Shown: positions 49,077 to 61,631, counted from the stretch's first letter. The stretch is DNA of 64,000 nt from Manihot esculenta (GCF_001659605.2 NC_035161.2:37839956-37903955), one strand, 5' to 3'. Made by a program: numbers and translations. The notes: generated by a model not told the origin, from the sequence alone.

Positions 49077-49982
49077 ATGCCTTCTCAAAAGATTGAGACA
49101 GGTCATCAGGACACGGTTCATGATGTGGCAATGGATTACTATGGTAAGCGCCTCGCAACTGCATCATCTGACCACTCAATCAAGATTATTGGAGTTAGCA
49201 ACAATACATCCCAGCAGCTTGCTCAGCTGACTGGCCATCAAGGCCCTGTTTGGCAAGTAGCCTGGGCTCACCCAAAATTTGGGTCCTTACTTGCTTCATG
49301 TTCGTATGATGGGCGTGTCATAATATGGAAGGAGGGTAATCAGAATGAGTGGACTCAAGCTCATGTCTTTGACGACCACAAATCATCTGTCAACTCTATT
49401 GCTTGGGCACCTCATGAGGTTGGTCTTTCTTTGGCTTGTGGCTCTTCTGATGGAAATATATCAGTTTTTACTGCGCGAGCAGATGGTGGTTGGGACACAT
49501 CCAGAATTGATCAAGCTCACCCAGTTGGTGTAACTTCAGTTTCTTGGGCCCCATCAACTGCACCTGGTGCTCTTGTTGGTTCTGGTTTGCTTGACCCTGT
49601 TCAGAAGCTTTGCTCAGGTGGTTGTGACAATACTGTGAAAGTGTGGAAGCTCTACAATGGAACTTGGAAGATGGACTGTTTTCCAGCTCTTCAAATGCAT
49701 ACTGATTGGGTAAGAGATGTGGCGTGGGCTCCTAACCTGGGCCTTCCAAAATCAACTATTGCTAGTGCTTCTCAGGATGGGAAGGTTATCATATGGACCG
49801 TCGGAAAAGAAGGGGATCAATGGGAGGGTAAGATCTTGCATGATTTCAGGACTCCTGTTTGGAGAGTCTCATGGTCACTCACTGGAAACATTCTGGCTGT
49901 TGCTGATGGAAATAACAATGTGACTCTATGGAAAGAAGCTGTTGATGGGGAATGGCAACAAGTGACTACAGTTGATACCTAG
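49077..49982 (+). CDS. SEC13: SEC13, COPII coat and nuclear pore WD40 protein
   Basis: SEC13 pairs with SEC31 in the outer COPII coat on ER-exit vesicles and also sits in the Nup107-160 scaffold of the nuclear pore. The coding region is one uninterrupted exon of 301 residues, the usual length. Six WD40 units can be followed from the N-terminus: LATASSDHSIKII, LASCSYDGRVIIW, LACGSSDGNISVF, LCSGGCDNTVKVW, IASASQDGKVIIW and LAVADGNNNVTLW. The conserved opening IETGHQDTVHDVAMDYYG is present. The first unit ends in Ile-Gly instead of Trp, as in other SEC13 proteins. The open seventh blade position is normally filled by SEC31. The gene is intact and preceded by a leader intron. Confidence 0.97.
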   Translation: MPSQKIETGHQDTVHDVAMDYYGKRLATASSDHSIKIIGVSNNTSQQLAQLTGHQGPVWQVAWAHPKFGSLLASCSYDGRVIIWKEGNQNEWTQAHVFDDHKSSVNSIAWAPHEVGLSLACGSSDGNISVFTARADGGWDTSRIDQAHPVGVTSVSWAPSTAPGALVGSGLLDPVQKLCSGGCDNTVKVWKLYNGTWKMDCFPALQMHTDWVRDVAWAPNLGLPKSTIASASQDGKVIIWTVGKEGDQWEGKILHDFRTPVWRVSWSLTGNILAVADGNNNVTLWKEAVDGEWQQVTTVDT

Positions 49983-50418
49983 AGCGCCAGTCTACTCTAA
50001 TCCGTTTTGGTCCGTTGGATTATATGATGACAGCCTTTTCCCCCTTGTTGTTCTTCCACCGCTCAAGTGTTTTTGTTGGATATTTGAATCTTCATGTTTT
50101 GGACATTAGCTTCTTGTAAAACCTTCGTTTGACAGATAGGATAGTTCATGTAGTTGATAGATTGTCGCTGTCATTATTTATCTTTCTCGTGTGAGATTCC
50201 TTATGATCCTTTTTTTTTTCTTCACAAATTCTGCTGGATGATTTTGACTGTATATTGGTGGGCTTTTATTTGTTTGTATACCCACCCCCCACACTCCCAC
50301 CCCCCTCCTCCGATCCACACACACAGACACAAACTAGCAACGACATAACATTATGAATTATCTCTTCTCTGTTTTGGCTCTAGTTTTAAATGATCTATGG
50401 AGATGCTACATTTAATTG

Positions 50419-50449
<31 letters not shown>

Positions 50450-51207
50450 ATTTTGGAGTGAACTGGATAAGTAGTTTGGTTGAATAGAGCTTTGGAGTTA
50501 TCCTTTACTGGAAATGGTTACTAATTAGTTGCACTTAATTGGTAAACTGTCAATGAGTAGTGTTTATAACCCCACTCTTTGGAATGGCAAACCTGGATTA
50601 GTGTTATTAAATCTTGAAACAAGAGAAGAGGCTTGAAATTTATACTGGTTTCAAATTTCAATGAATATAGATTCACAGTATTAGGTGTGTATGTGCGTAT
50701 TCTGTGCTCAAAGCATTTCTCCACTTCAATGGAGTATTTTTGTAAAATTTTAATTCAATTTAATTATTTTTTTATAAAATTCTTATTTGAAATAAAAAGA
50801 AAATTAAAAATTTTAATTTAATGTTTTTTATTATATATAAAATAATGATTAAAATTACAAGCATACTGGTACAAATAAGAATTTATATACGAATAAGGAT
50901 TTTCCAAATTCACAATAGACGCAAGATATAAATTTTGTTCTTCAAGTTGTACTAACGGGAAGCATCCTCCGTTGTCGTGTTCTAAAAAGCAACCGACCAT
51001 AGAAGCTGCTTATCATCTAATCTCATGTCATGCCTATCCATTGCCTTCATATACACTCATCTCATTATAGCTTTTTAACACGTACTTGCATTCTCTATTC
51101 GATAGAAGATTTTTCCTTTAACCCATTCCCAGACTAAAGAATCACTCTGTTTTACCACTTCTCATTCTTTCTTCTTTCTTTTCTTTCTTTCCTAGCCCTC
51201 CTCCACA
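49983..51207. other. 3' UTR of SEC13 and intergenic spacer
   Basis: Includes C-rich/CA repeats near 50,280-50,330 and an (ATT)n run at 50,422-50,450. It then leads into the promoter and short leader of the next gene; 51,160-51,200 is a pyrimidine-rich leader. No other gene recognised. Confidence 0.5.
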
Positions 51208-51702
51208 ATGAAGGTCCACCCATCTCCAAATAAACGAGATCTCACCGCCTCCCAATATGACGTATCTTTTTCCTCCACCGCCGCCAACCCAATGCCCGAC
51301 AAGAAGCTTAAGAGACTCCCCCACGTATTTGCCAGAGTGCTTGAACTTCCCTTCAACTCAGATGCCGACGTTTTTGTCCTAGAAACTCAAGAATCTTTCC
51401 TTTTTGTTGCCAACAGCGAGGATATAACCATAACCAATAACTTTCAGGCACACGTGATTAAGATTTTACCAGGAGTAACGAAGATCGAAGTAAGAGGAGA
51501 CCGAAGTGCCGATCGCTGTTCTACGGAGGGTCTCTATACTGATACGTGGCGATTCAGGCTTCCGGCGACGACGTTTCCGGAGATGGCGAGCACTAGGTGT
51601 ATCGTTGGGCAATTGGTAGTCACAGTTCCCAAAACATTGAATTTGGAGGACGTAATCGAAGATGATTGTAACGCAGAGGAGATGCTATTTCTTGTAGAGT
51701 GA
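51208..51702 (+). CDS. HSP20/alpha-crystallin-like protein, plant-specific branch
   Basis: A single exon of 164 residues. The C-terminal half resembles the small heat-shock protein fold: EDITITNNFQAHVIKILPG may represent early beta strands. WRFRLPATTFPEM followed by CIVGQLVVTVPK aligns with the sHSP stretch where the hydrophobic L-V-V-TVPK strand ends the domain. The usual GVL motif is replaced by GQL, and the I-x-I tail of oligomer-forming sHSPs is not obvious. A true chaperone role is therefore uncertain. The N-terminus MKVHPSPNKRDLTAS is typical of a small plant family that, from memory, includes At3g22530 and At4g14830. The start is preceded by a pyrimidine-rich leader and no upstream in-frame alternative is needed. 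Confidence 0.7.
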   Translation: MKVHPSPNKRDLTASQYDVSFSSTAANPMPDKKLKRLPHVFARVLELPFNSDADVFVLETQESFLFVANSEDITITNNFQAHVIKILPGVTKIEVRGDRSADRCSTEGLYTDTWRFRLPATTFPEMASTRCIVGQLVVTVPKTLNLEDVIEDDCNAEEMLFLVE

Positions 51703-54083
51703 GTCCTCACCTCATTGTAGCTTTTCTCTAATTAATTTGTAATGTTAAATAATTGAGGCTTGATGAAACAAAAGCATAACATGCCAAGCTTCGACTATGA
51801 ATTTCGTTCATCTTCATCAACATGCATGTATATTTATTATATGCGAGCGCTGAATTAGGCTAAATATGCAAAGCTGACCTGTAATATATGTGATATAATA
51901 ATTTTATAATAGACTCGATATGCAGATTGATTTCGTTGGTGGGAAAATAGAATAAGTTAATTCAATTATGCTTCCCTTAATGCAAGATTCGTCACTATTC
52001 CAGTGCCAAAAGTTGATAAATGGCACAAAAATTTAATTATTTTGCTGTGATATAGTGATGAGAAGAGAGAAGAAAGGCTATAAGGTAAGAAATCATGAAA
52101 GCTTGAAAGGAGCAGAGATGGCATCAGTGGAATTGGCTCTTGGGTCCACATTAATAATCATGGTTTTCATTGCTAATTAAGTTTTCTTTCTAAGGATCAA
52201 TGAAATGTTAGATTTACTAGATTTAAGATGATAATGATTTTTTTTTTTTAATAAGTGGTTTCAATTTTGAATATAAAATCTTTTTAAATTTTAAAATGCT
52301 TTATTTTTTTAATAGATTTACCTAATATACATTTAAATTAATTGAATTAATAAATTTATATATATAATAAAAAGGTATGATTGGCATATTTTTCTTAAAA
52401 TTTTCTCTCTTTTCCTTTGTTTGCTTTTGATTTTAAGTAGAATCTAACGTCATGGTATTTGAAAATTATCGTGGGTCTTGCATTATTTATATAAATATAT
52501 ATTATGATGAGTTTACATTTGACATTGCTTCTCTTATTTCTGTTTTATTTCCACCTTTTGATATTTTGAAATTTTCATGTTTTGAATAGTGCTATTCATT
52601 TTTTACATGTATTTTTTTTTTATTTTATTACTTTTAATTAGATATTTCCAACTATTAATATCCTAGCAGATAAATTAACGAAGCATAATCTATTTTAATA
52701 AACCTCTTTGACGAGATTTATCGAAGTCTCTTTTAATCCTTTTTTTTTATATCTCTTACTGCTTTTTAGCGATTTTGAAATGCATTTGCAGTTAAACAAA
52801 AATATTATAAAGTCTAGTCTATATATATCGTCATGATTAATTATTGATTCTGTGTACAATTAAATTATTATTATATTTTATAAAATTATTTTTTAACTTT
52901 TTATTAAATGAATAGCAATCAATTTGAGTTAATTTTATTTAAATGAATTAAATAATATAAATATTTAAAATTTAAAAAGATTAAATAATTTATAATGTTT
53001 TTTCAAGATGGTGTGGCTAAATATTAACTTTTATTTTTATATTTATTATAAATGTTTAATTTAGTTTATTTTCAATTTTTTATTTAAATCAATTTAAACT
53101 CCGTTTAGCCCACACAATACTTTTAAATATCAAAATAAATAAGTTCATTTCATGATTTTTAACTGAATTTCATGATTTTGGTGCTAAATAATTGATATTA
53201 ATTAATTAAAACTTCTTAGTCAATTTAGATAAAAATTAAAAATTTATTAAATTAAATTTCACAGTAAATATAGAAATTAAATTAGTGATTTAATACGATT
53301 TTTATTTTAAATATGAACATTAAGAAAATTTTAAAGACGGCTATATATTGAATATTTCTAAATCTGAAGAGGTTTGAATCCAGGAACTATGCTGAGCTAG
53401 AAAATGATTCTGGGCCGGTGAAAGGAGCGGTCCAAACTCAGCCGAACCAACTCATAAATCTGCTTTTATATTTGTTTTGGGCCGTCGAGTCCATTTACAT
53501 GGAATTTCAGAAATTAAAAAATTGCTTTAAAAATATTATATCTTAAATAACTGAAAACGTAATAATTGTATTTTATATATTTCTAATTACTAAAAATTAT
53601 ATATTTTTTAATCTGCAAAATATATTCTCAAAAGTAATGTTAAAATGTACATGATAAAATTTCATACTAATATATAAGTTCTTGAATAATATTTTCTCTA
53701 ATTTTTTTTTATAAAAAATTTCAATATAATTTGCTGTATCGGACCAAATCAAAGGATATGGCTCATGATAAACCGACATCCCAAGAAAATTGAAGGGATT
53801 TTGTGGTTCTCATCTTCACGGCAAGGTTCTGTGATTGGCCTAGCCATCTGTCACCGTTTGGGTTACAACTTGTAGGTGTCCAACAACGTCAGTCTATGCC
53901 AAATGTTGTAACAGCTTGTTCTTTGAGGCTGCCACCTGGAAAACTCTTGGCTTCTATTGCCAACGCGTGTAAAATGTAGAATTAGTGTCCTTGCTTTCAT
54001 TCTATATATTTAAGCATCCACCTCTTCGGAAACCCTGCTATAATTTCTTTCCCCTTAGAAACAGCAAGTATACTTAGTAGAAA
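51703..54083. other. intergenic and promoter of the LEA gene
   Basis: Mostly low-complexity A+T with no recognised gene. From about 53,780 the sequence becomes more complex. A TATA box, TATATATT at 54,003-54,010, lies 74 bp before the LEA start codon. The short complex patch at 53,350-53,500 has no coding frame. Confidence 0.5.
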
Positions 54084-55042
54084 ATGAGCCAAGGACAGCC
54101 CCGAAGGCCTCAATACGATCAGGATCCTGTCAAATACGGAGACGTGTTTGATGTCCAAGGCAATCTGGCCTCTGAGCCTGTTGCCCCAGGAGACGCAGCC
54201 ACCATGCAGTCAGCTGAGAACCTAATCCTTGGGCAGACCCAGAGAGGCGGGGCCGCCTCTGTCATGCAATCTGCGGCTAACGTGAATGTGAGAGCTGGTC
54301 TCGTCTACCCTGACGATGCTAGTAGGGCAGTTAGAGAGGAGGGTGTCACAGTAACAGAATCAAATATTGGCGGCACTCGCGTTGTCACTGAAAGAGTTGG
54401 CGGAGAGGTTTAGCCAACTCTAAGCTGATTAACATTTAACCTTTTTCCGCGTATATATTACGTATTGTTTCGTAGAAAACATGAAAACTTGTGTTTTGAC
54501 TTGCAGATAGTGGGACAGCACCTTGATCCAAGGGTACCCGCTGCATATCCTGGGTCAGCATATGATATTACAATTGGTGAGGCTTTGGAGGCAACTGCTT
54601 ATTCTGCCACAGGAGACAAGCCGATCGATCAGAGCGACGCTGCAGCTATAAAAGCTGCAGAGGTGAGAGCTCTTCGAAGTATCGAGACACCTTCCACTGG
54701 AATTGGCGCACAGGCGCAGTCAGCTGCTGATCTTAATACCAGGGTTCTGAGTGACGAAAGTAAGACCAAACTCTCCGATGTTCTAGCGGTAAGTGATAAG
54801 TGATCATATTTAATCTGAAGAAGCAATTTAATCAAGGTAGCAATTGATTGAAAGTGGAATTATATATGCCTCCTTGTTTACAGGACGCCTCTGTCCAGTT
54901 GCCTAGGGACAAACCCGTTACACGTAATGATGCTGAAGGTGTGATTGCAGCGGAGATAAGGAACAAACCTGACATGAGGACCACGCTAGGTGGGGTTGCA
55001 GCATCCATGGCAGCTGCAGCTAGGCTTAACGAGAGATCGTAG
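54084..55042 (+). CDS. D-34 type LEA / seed maturation protein (SMP domains), 3 exons
   Basis: A late-embryogenesis-abundant protein of the SMP family that accumulates in maturing seeds and protects cells during desiccation. Exons are 54084-54407, 54507-54788 and 54884-55042, all phase-0 junctions, giving 254 residues, close to the usual ~260. Three SMP-type repeats are visible: residues around 40-75 (AATMQSAENLILGQTQRGG... SVMQSAANVN), about 135-190 (ALEATA... DAAAIKAAEVRA... AQSAADLN) and the C-terminus (DAEGVIAAEIRN... GVAASMAAAARLNE). The N-terminus DQDPVKYGDVFDVQG is the conserved D-34 opening. A TATA box sits 74 bp upstream. Nearest Arabidopsis relatives from memory are ECP31 (At3g22500) and At3g22490. 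Confidence 0.95.
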
Positions 55043-55354
55043 TTTCTCTCATATATATCTATGGATATGGAGTGTGTGTGGAGTCACTGCCCATGTATAT
55101 TATGGAAGGTCAATAAGAAAGTTCGTAGTGAACTCTTGTGCTGGCTTAGGTTTTGCTTTTTGATCTACTATGTATCTAAACTCTGCACGTTTATGTTAAA
55201 TGGAGTTGGTTCTTCTATTTTGCTCGATCTGATCCATCCGAATTTATACCATGCTTGTACCAATTTTTCAGAGAGGCTTATTTAATTGCTTCTCTCTGGT
55301 GTTGATTTCCTTGAAGCTTTGTAATTTCTTGGCCTTTTTTCTTCTAATATGCGG

Positions 55355-55440
55355 TGTAGAAATTATGTAGCTAGGGTTTTTTTTTTGGCATTTGTAGAAA
55401 TTATGTAGCTAGGGTTTTTTTTTTGCATAGCTAGGTTTTT
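55355..55440 (+). repeat. short tandem duplication with poly-T
   Basis: The unit TGTAGAAATTATGTAGCTAG plus a T-run and GGCATT is present twice, about 38 bp apart, followed by a partial third copy (GCATAGCTAGG plus T-run). Confidence 0.85.
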
Positions 55441-55559
55441 TTTGGCATTTGTTGTTTGGATCGGATATTTTTGGGTATTCAATCCATCGAATTTTAATAC
55501 TACATATTTTAATATTATAAATTTTTTAATACTACATATGTAATACTACAAATTGTAGT

Positions 55560-55860
55560 ATTTTAATACTATGGATTTGGGTGATTAGGTAGTTATTATT
55601 GGATTTGAGACAGATTTGAATTTTAATAACAGATTTGAATTTGAGATGGGTTTGAATTTTAATAATAAAATAGAGATTCGAATTTTAATAACAGATTTGA
55701 TTTTAATAATAAAATTTGATAGTGTGTTTGAAGGGGGTTTGAATTTTAACCATAGATTTAGTAGTTATAATTTGATTTGAAACAGATTTAATAGTTAGAT
55801 TTAATAGTTATAATTGGGTTTGAAATGGATTCGATAATGTTGTATATTTAAATATTTGTT
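55560..55860. repeat. degenerate GATTTGAATTTTAATAA repeat zone
   Basis: Variants of GATTTGAATTTTAATAA(C/T) recur at irregular short intervals at least six times. This looks like a diverged minisatellite or the remains of an interspersed repeat. Confidence 0.6.
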
Positions 55861-57086
55861 TATATAAATAATTAATTTAATATAAAAAATATATTTTATA
55901 ATAATATTTATAATTATTTTTATATATTTTTATTTAAAAATTTAAATTTAAATATTTTTTAAAAATATTAAATTTTTTAAATAAAAATTATTAATAAAAA
56001 ATATTTTTTATATAAATTATTAATTAAAATATATAAGACAACGATTTCGAATTTAATAATAAATTTTTATTGAGACTTACAATGGATAATTTAAATTAAT
56101 ATTTTTAATTGAATTTAAAATGAATTTAGATAATTTAATTTTTGCATACTTTATTCGATATAACATTCTACTTGTTAATTTTAAAGGCAAATACTATATG
56201 TGGTAGATTCAATTTCCTTATGGAAGTATATTGAACAAGTATAAAAATTTTCCAATTGGCCATTAAAATTCCTTCTCTTCGCCTTCCCATGCATTGTGTT
56301 GAAAGATGGACTAGTTGATTATGTTGCGGGGAAAAACTTTTATCAGCTAAATAAATATTTAATGAGATTAAATTTTTATGTTTATGATTGAATTAGATAT
56401 ACACTTAGATATATAGTTCTCAAGTAATAAATCTCATCTCAGGAGGAAGTAGTTGTCTTTCTAAATATATAAATCTGAGAGCCATCAAGCGGAATTCAAA
56501 ATTTTTTTTTTTTTCTGATATATCTTAGATTTTTTATCATTGGAATGTTCCTCATAGGAACCCTAATTCTTGTTACATAGGCTTGGTTAAAGCAAGTTGG
56601 TCTCAAAGCCATAGATCCAATTTAGGAGCTGTCCATTTGTGAAAGGAGTAGGCCTTAGCGAGATGAATCTTGCCTGCGGATCTGCTTAATTAGTTGGTAT
56701 AATCAGTGTATTTGCTCTCCTGCAAGATTCCTGGATGGTTGATGTGATCCACTAAACTTTTTTTTTTTTTTTTTTTAGGGCATTGCAACCACATGAAGTA
56801 TCTGATCTATGACCAACAAGTCTTTTCCTTACCCTACGCCCTCTAACTCATGCAAATTACATATGTTTGAATCCCAATTATTAAAGTATATTAGAAATTC
56901 TTATTGGTGTATAAACACTTGTAGTACAAAACTTTCCGTTTAAAGAGCAAGTCCATTTCCGTCTTTGGATTCTGTTCTTCAGGCATATTTTCTTTGTCTA
57001 AACTAGAAGGGAATAGGATAGTTATTCAACATACAAAAACATAGAGTGAGGAGAGGTCGGATCAGCAAGTCTTGGTTTATCATGCT

Positions 57087-57208
57087 GCTACTCTATAATT
57101 ACATAGAATCACATTGATCTTAGTAAAAAGTGATTTAGATGTATGCGGCTACTCTAAAATTACATAAAACCACATTAATTTTAATAAAAAGTAATTTAGA
57201 TGTATGCA
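57087..57208 (+). repeat. 61-bp tandem repeat, two copies
   Basis: Copies at 57,087-57,147 and 57,148-57,208 start GCTACTCTA and end GATGTATGC, about 87% identical by eye. They end about 100 bp before the 5' LTR of the copia element. Confidence 0.9.
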
Positions 57209-57304
57209 CTTTAAAGTTAATACTAGATAAAAATTATTTTAATTATAATTTTTTTGTGATGGTACGGGACGCAGCTGTATTTGTGATATTTTGGCTTTGA
57301 ACAT

Positions 57305-57649
57305 TGTTAGTCTAGTTGAGATTATGGTAAGAAATTAGTTAGAAATATTTTGTATTTTAGTTAAATTTTATCCTTTGATTATTGTACTTTGGTTTCTGCT
57401 GTACCTGCTGTATTAGAAACTCTAATTTTGAAATCAGAATTTCAGATTTCGTGGGATTATGTTTTTTTAATATTAGAATAATTAGACGTTAAGATGGACA
57501 CTTTTTGATTTGTAAAAATTTTGTATAAAAGCTTCATTTTATAACTTTTCCAGTAGGAGAACACCAGATAAATAGAGAAGTTTTCTTCCTCAAAATTTTT
57601 CATATTTTTCATTTTCTTCCCTTGCTCTCAATTATTGCAATTGTTAACA
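57305..57649 (+). repeat. 5' LTR of the copia element
   Basis: A 345-bp LTR beginning TGTTAG and ending TTAACA, with a TATAAAA box at 57,534-57,540 that would place transcription start in the middle of the LTR. It matches the 3' LTR over its whole length apart from the tandem duplication there. Confidence 0.9.
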
Positions 57650-57663
57650 ATGATATCAGAGCG
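57650..57663 (+). other. primer-binding site of the copia element
   Basis: ATGATATCAGAGCG directly follows the 5' LTR. It is one base away from TGGTATCAGAGC, the common complement of the initiator tRNA-Met 3' end used by plant copia elements. Confidence 0.8.
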
Positions 57664-57750
57664 TTTTATGGTTTTTGTGTGACCTGTGAAAGAGAGAAAA
57701 CCAGCAAGTAAACCTTCCTAAAAAAACCTTAAACACTTGTGAGTGAAAAT

Positions 57751-60700
57751 ATGGCTTCAAGTAGCTATTCAGCTCCTCCGCCACCTGTTTTCTCAGGAGA
57801 AAACTATCCCATCTGGTCGGTGAAAATGAAGGCTTATTTGAAGGCTTATGATCTGTGGGAAGTTGTGGAAACGGATAGAGATCCACTTCCTTTGAGAAAC
57901 AATGCTATGGTTGCTCAAATGAAGCAACATAGTGAAGATTGTGCAAAAAGATTGTGCAAAGAAGTTCAAGGCACTCTCTTGTCTTCATTCTACTGTTTCT
58001 GATAAAGCTGGGGATAAGTTGAAGGAAGAGCTCCAAGGAAGTGACAAAATTAGAAGCATGCAAATTCTAAATTTGAAAAGAGAGTTTGAAGTTCTTAGAA
58101 TGAAGGATTCTGAATCTATTAAGGAGTATTCCAATAGATTATTCTCTATTGTCAACAAAATCAGACTTTTAGGAGAGCAGCTTAGTGATAAAAGAGTTGT
58201 GGAGAAAGTTCTTGTAAGTCTACCCGAGAGATTTGAGCCAAAGATCTCTTCTTTGGAAGATTCTAAAAACTTGAGCACCATTTCTCTTTCAGAGTTGGTT
58301 AATGCTCTACAAGCTCTTGAGCAAAGGAGGACATTCAGAATGGAGGAGTCCTGAGAGGAAGGCTTTATTGTGAAGCAAAAGGGCAAGCAAGTTGAAGAAG
58401 CAAAAAAAGCTGGAAGTAATTCTTTTAACAAGGGCAAGCAACATGCAAGTAGAAGGAAGGGAGGTAGAAAAGCAAATTTCTCATCTTGTCCTACTTGAAA
58501 CAAAACCAACTATCTTAAGAAAGATTGCTGGCAAAAGAGTGGAGTTAAGCCACCTCAATGTGATTATTGCAATAAGCTGGTTCATGTTGATAAAAATTGT
58601 AGACTCAAGCAATATAGGCAAAACCAGAATCAGAATCAAAATCATAACCAGCAACTTGCACAACAACTTAATTACCATGATGATCAAGCTCAATATGATG
58701 ATCATATTTTTGTTGTTACTCACTCCTCAAATACCAGTAGCAGACACTTGGTTTGTGGATAATGGTTGCACTTGTCACATGGCAAGAGATAAAAGTATAT
58801 TCTCTTCCATTGTTAAATCAATGAGGGTCAAAGTAAAGCTTGAAAATGGAGAAACTGTGGAGTCTCAAGGCAAGGATTCAGTATGTATTCAGATCAAGCA
58901 AGGTACCAAACTAGTTCCTGATGTTCTTTTCATTCCTAGTTTAGATTAAAACTTGCTTAGTGTTGCTTAAACGATGAAGAGTTATTCCTTGTCATTCAAA
59001 TGCAATGTGTGCTCCTTTTTTATTCTCATGGAGCTGAAATTGTTAAAGTTAATATGGTGGGTAATAGCTTTCCTTTAAATTGGAATTCGGTTCAACAACA
59101 CACCTTATATGTTGCTAGAAATGTTGAGTTTGATTTGTGGCAAAAAAAATTTGTCCACTACAACTTGAATTCTCTCAAATACATGCAAAATAAAGAAATG
59201 GTTAGAAATATGTCTGAAATTTTTCTTGATGATAGTGTATGTGGAAATTTTCAACTTGACAAGTCTCATAGACAATCTTTTTCTGATAATACAACATGGA
59301 GGGCTAAGGAAAAGCTGAAATTGATTCATACTGATGTATGTGGACTAACGAGGACAGCTTCCATGAGTAACATCTTGTATTTCATTCTTTTTATTGATGA
59401 TTTGACAAAAATGACTTGGGTTTATTTTTTCACCAATAAATCTTAAGTTTTTCAGTATTTAAAAAGTTTAAAGCTCTTGTTGAAAGGCAAAGTGGTTGCA
59501 AATTGAAAACTTTGAGATTAGATAATGGTACTGAGTATACCTTTGATGAGTTTAACAAATTTTGTGAAGATTTGGGAATCAAACATTAAATTTTAGTTAG
59601 CTATTCTCCTGAACAAAATAGTGTCTCGGAGAGGAAGAATAAAACAGTAATAGAGATGGCTAGATGCATGATGATTGAGAAGAAATTACCATAGAATTTC
59701 TTAGCAGAAGTGGTACATACAACTGTATACCTTCTCAACAAGCTTCTTACAAGGTCAGTGCAAGGAATGACACCTGTGGAGGCTTGATTTGATTCAAAAC
59801 CATTAGTAAAACACATGAAAGTAATTGGTTTAGCTTGTTACATCCATGTTCCTGCAGTAAAGAGAGGCAAGCTTGATGATAAGGCAGAGATTGGTATCTT
59901 TTTGGGTTATGCAGCTCAATCAAAGGGTTATAGAGTGAACAAAGTTGAAGCCAAGAAGGTGGTTGTGTGTAGGGATGTGAAGATTAATGAAGATGCTTAT
60001 TGGAATTGGAAAACAAATCAAGTTGAGTATTGTTGTTCAGATTAGCAAAAAATAGAACCGTTCCTGTAGTTCTAGAATTAGATTCTAATTTCGATACAGA
60101 TTCTAATATTGATTCACCTTTACCAAGAACCGAATTTCTTGTTGAGATTTATAAGAGTTGTAACCTGGCTATTTTAGAATCTTCAAACTATGTTGAAGCC
60201 TCAATCAATAATGTTTGGGTAGCAGCAATGCAAGAGGATAGTGGGATGATTAATAAGAATAAAACTTGGATTTTCACTCCTAGACCTAAGGATAAGAGAG
60301 TCATAGGAGTTAAATGGGTTTACAAAATTAAATTGAATCCTGATGGAAGTGTGTTCAAGTACAAAGGCTAGTTGTTAAGGGATATGCTCAAGTCCTTGGT
60401 ATGACTATGGAGACACATTTGCTCCTGTTACAAGGCATGATACTGTGAGATTGCTAATTGCACTTACTGCTCAAAACAAATAGAAGATTTTTACTTGGAT
60501 ATCAAGTCTGCATTCCTCAATGGCAACTTGGAGGAAGAAATATTTGTTGAACAACCTGAAGGATTTGAAATTGTTGGTTGTAAAGATCATGTCTATAAGC
60601 TTAATAAAGCTTAATAAAGCTTTGTATGGGTTAAAACAAGCTCCAAGAGCTTGATACAGCAGAATGAATTCTCATTTACTTGATCAATGTTTTCAAATAA

Positions 60701-61631
60701 GTTCTAATGAGCTCATTTTATATGTGAAGCACACCAAAGGCAAGAGTTTGCTTATGGTCTCTTTGTATGTTGATGATTTATTGGTAACAGGAGAGACAAC
60801 TTAGAGGAAATTCAAAGATTCAAAGAAAAGGTTATGTATGAATTTGAAATGTCAGACCTTGGTGTGATAAAGTATTTTCTTAGCATTGAAGTCGACCAAT
60901 GTGAAAGTGGAATATTCATCTCTCAGCACAAATATGCCCTCAATATGTCGAAGAAATTCAATATGGAGAATTGCAAATCAGTTGCAACTCCATTGGTGCT
61001 GAATGAGAAGCTTCATAAAGATGATGATGAACCAAAAGTAGAAGGTTCTATTTTTAGAAGTCTGATTGGCAGCTTGTTGTATTTGATTGCTACAAAGCCC
61101 AATTTGATATTTTCAGCTAGTCTTTTATCAAGATTCATGCAATCTCCAAGTCAGAAGCATTTTGGTGTTGCTAAAATGGTCCTTAGATATTTGAAAGATA
61201 CTCCAAACTATGGTATTCACTATACCAATGTTGAATATGCTACTTTGGTTGGATATTTAGATAATGATTGGGCTGGTTGTTTGGATGATTATAAAAGCAC
61301 ATCTGGTTATGTTTTTTCCTCTGGGTCTGGAGCATTCACTTAGAATTCAAGGAAGTAAGACATTATTGTTTAATCCACAGCAGAAGCAGAGTATGTTGTA
61401 GTTGCATCTGCTGCTAATCAAGTCATTTGGTTGAGAAAATTTTTATTTGATTTGCAGCAATTTGAAAAGGAAATTATAACTATTTTTATGAATAACAAAT
61501 CAGCTATTTCCATGGCTGAAAATCCGGTTCAGCATGGTAGGACCAAGCACATTAATGTGAAGTTTCATGATTTGAGAGAAGTTGAGAAAAATAGAGAAAT
61601 CAAGCTGGTCCATTGTACTTTAAATTTGTAG
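57751..61631 (+). pseudogene. degenerate copia gag-pol region
   Basis: Gag starts at 57,751 (MASSSYSAPPPPVFSGENYP). A frame change near 57,965-57,985 and a stop at 58,352 follow. A zinc knuckle of CX2CX4HX4C form is at 58,559-58,600, with Val in place of the usual Gly before His. The protease has Asp-Asn-Gly at 58,758-58,766 where Asp-Ser/Thr-Gly is expected. The integrase region begins about 59,000; its HHCC zinc site looks damaged, and stops interrupt it at about 59,444, 59,587 and 59,692. The RT start is at about 60,190-60,371, then several frame changes, with the YVDD catalytic motif still present at 60,766-60,777. RNase H parts span 60,834-61,343 and 61,431-61,631, also interrupted. No single enzyme is complete. 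Confidence 0.9.

Larger units (their letters stand above)
55043..57304. other. 3' UTR and repeat-bearing spacer
   Basis: About 300 bp of likely 3' UTR, followed by a short tandem repeat (55,355-55,440) and a degenerate repeat zone (55,560-55,860). Then comes A+T-rich DNA, a poly-T run near 56,758-56,778 and a 61-bp tandem repeat (57,087-57,208) just outside the retrotransposon. No gene recognised. Confidence 0.5.

Noticed and set aside
57985..58509. 174-codon minus-strand frame
   Set aside because: It is the antisense shadow of the copia gag region.
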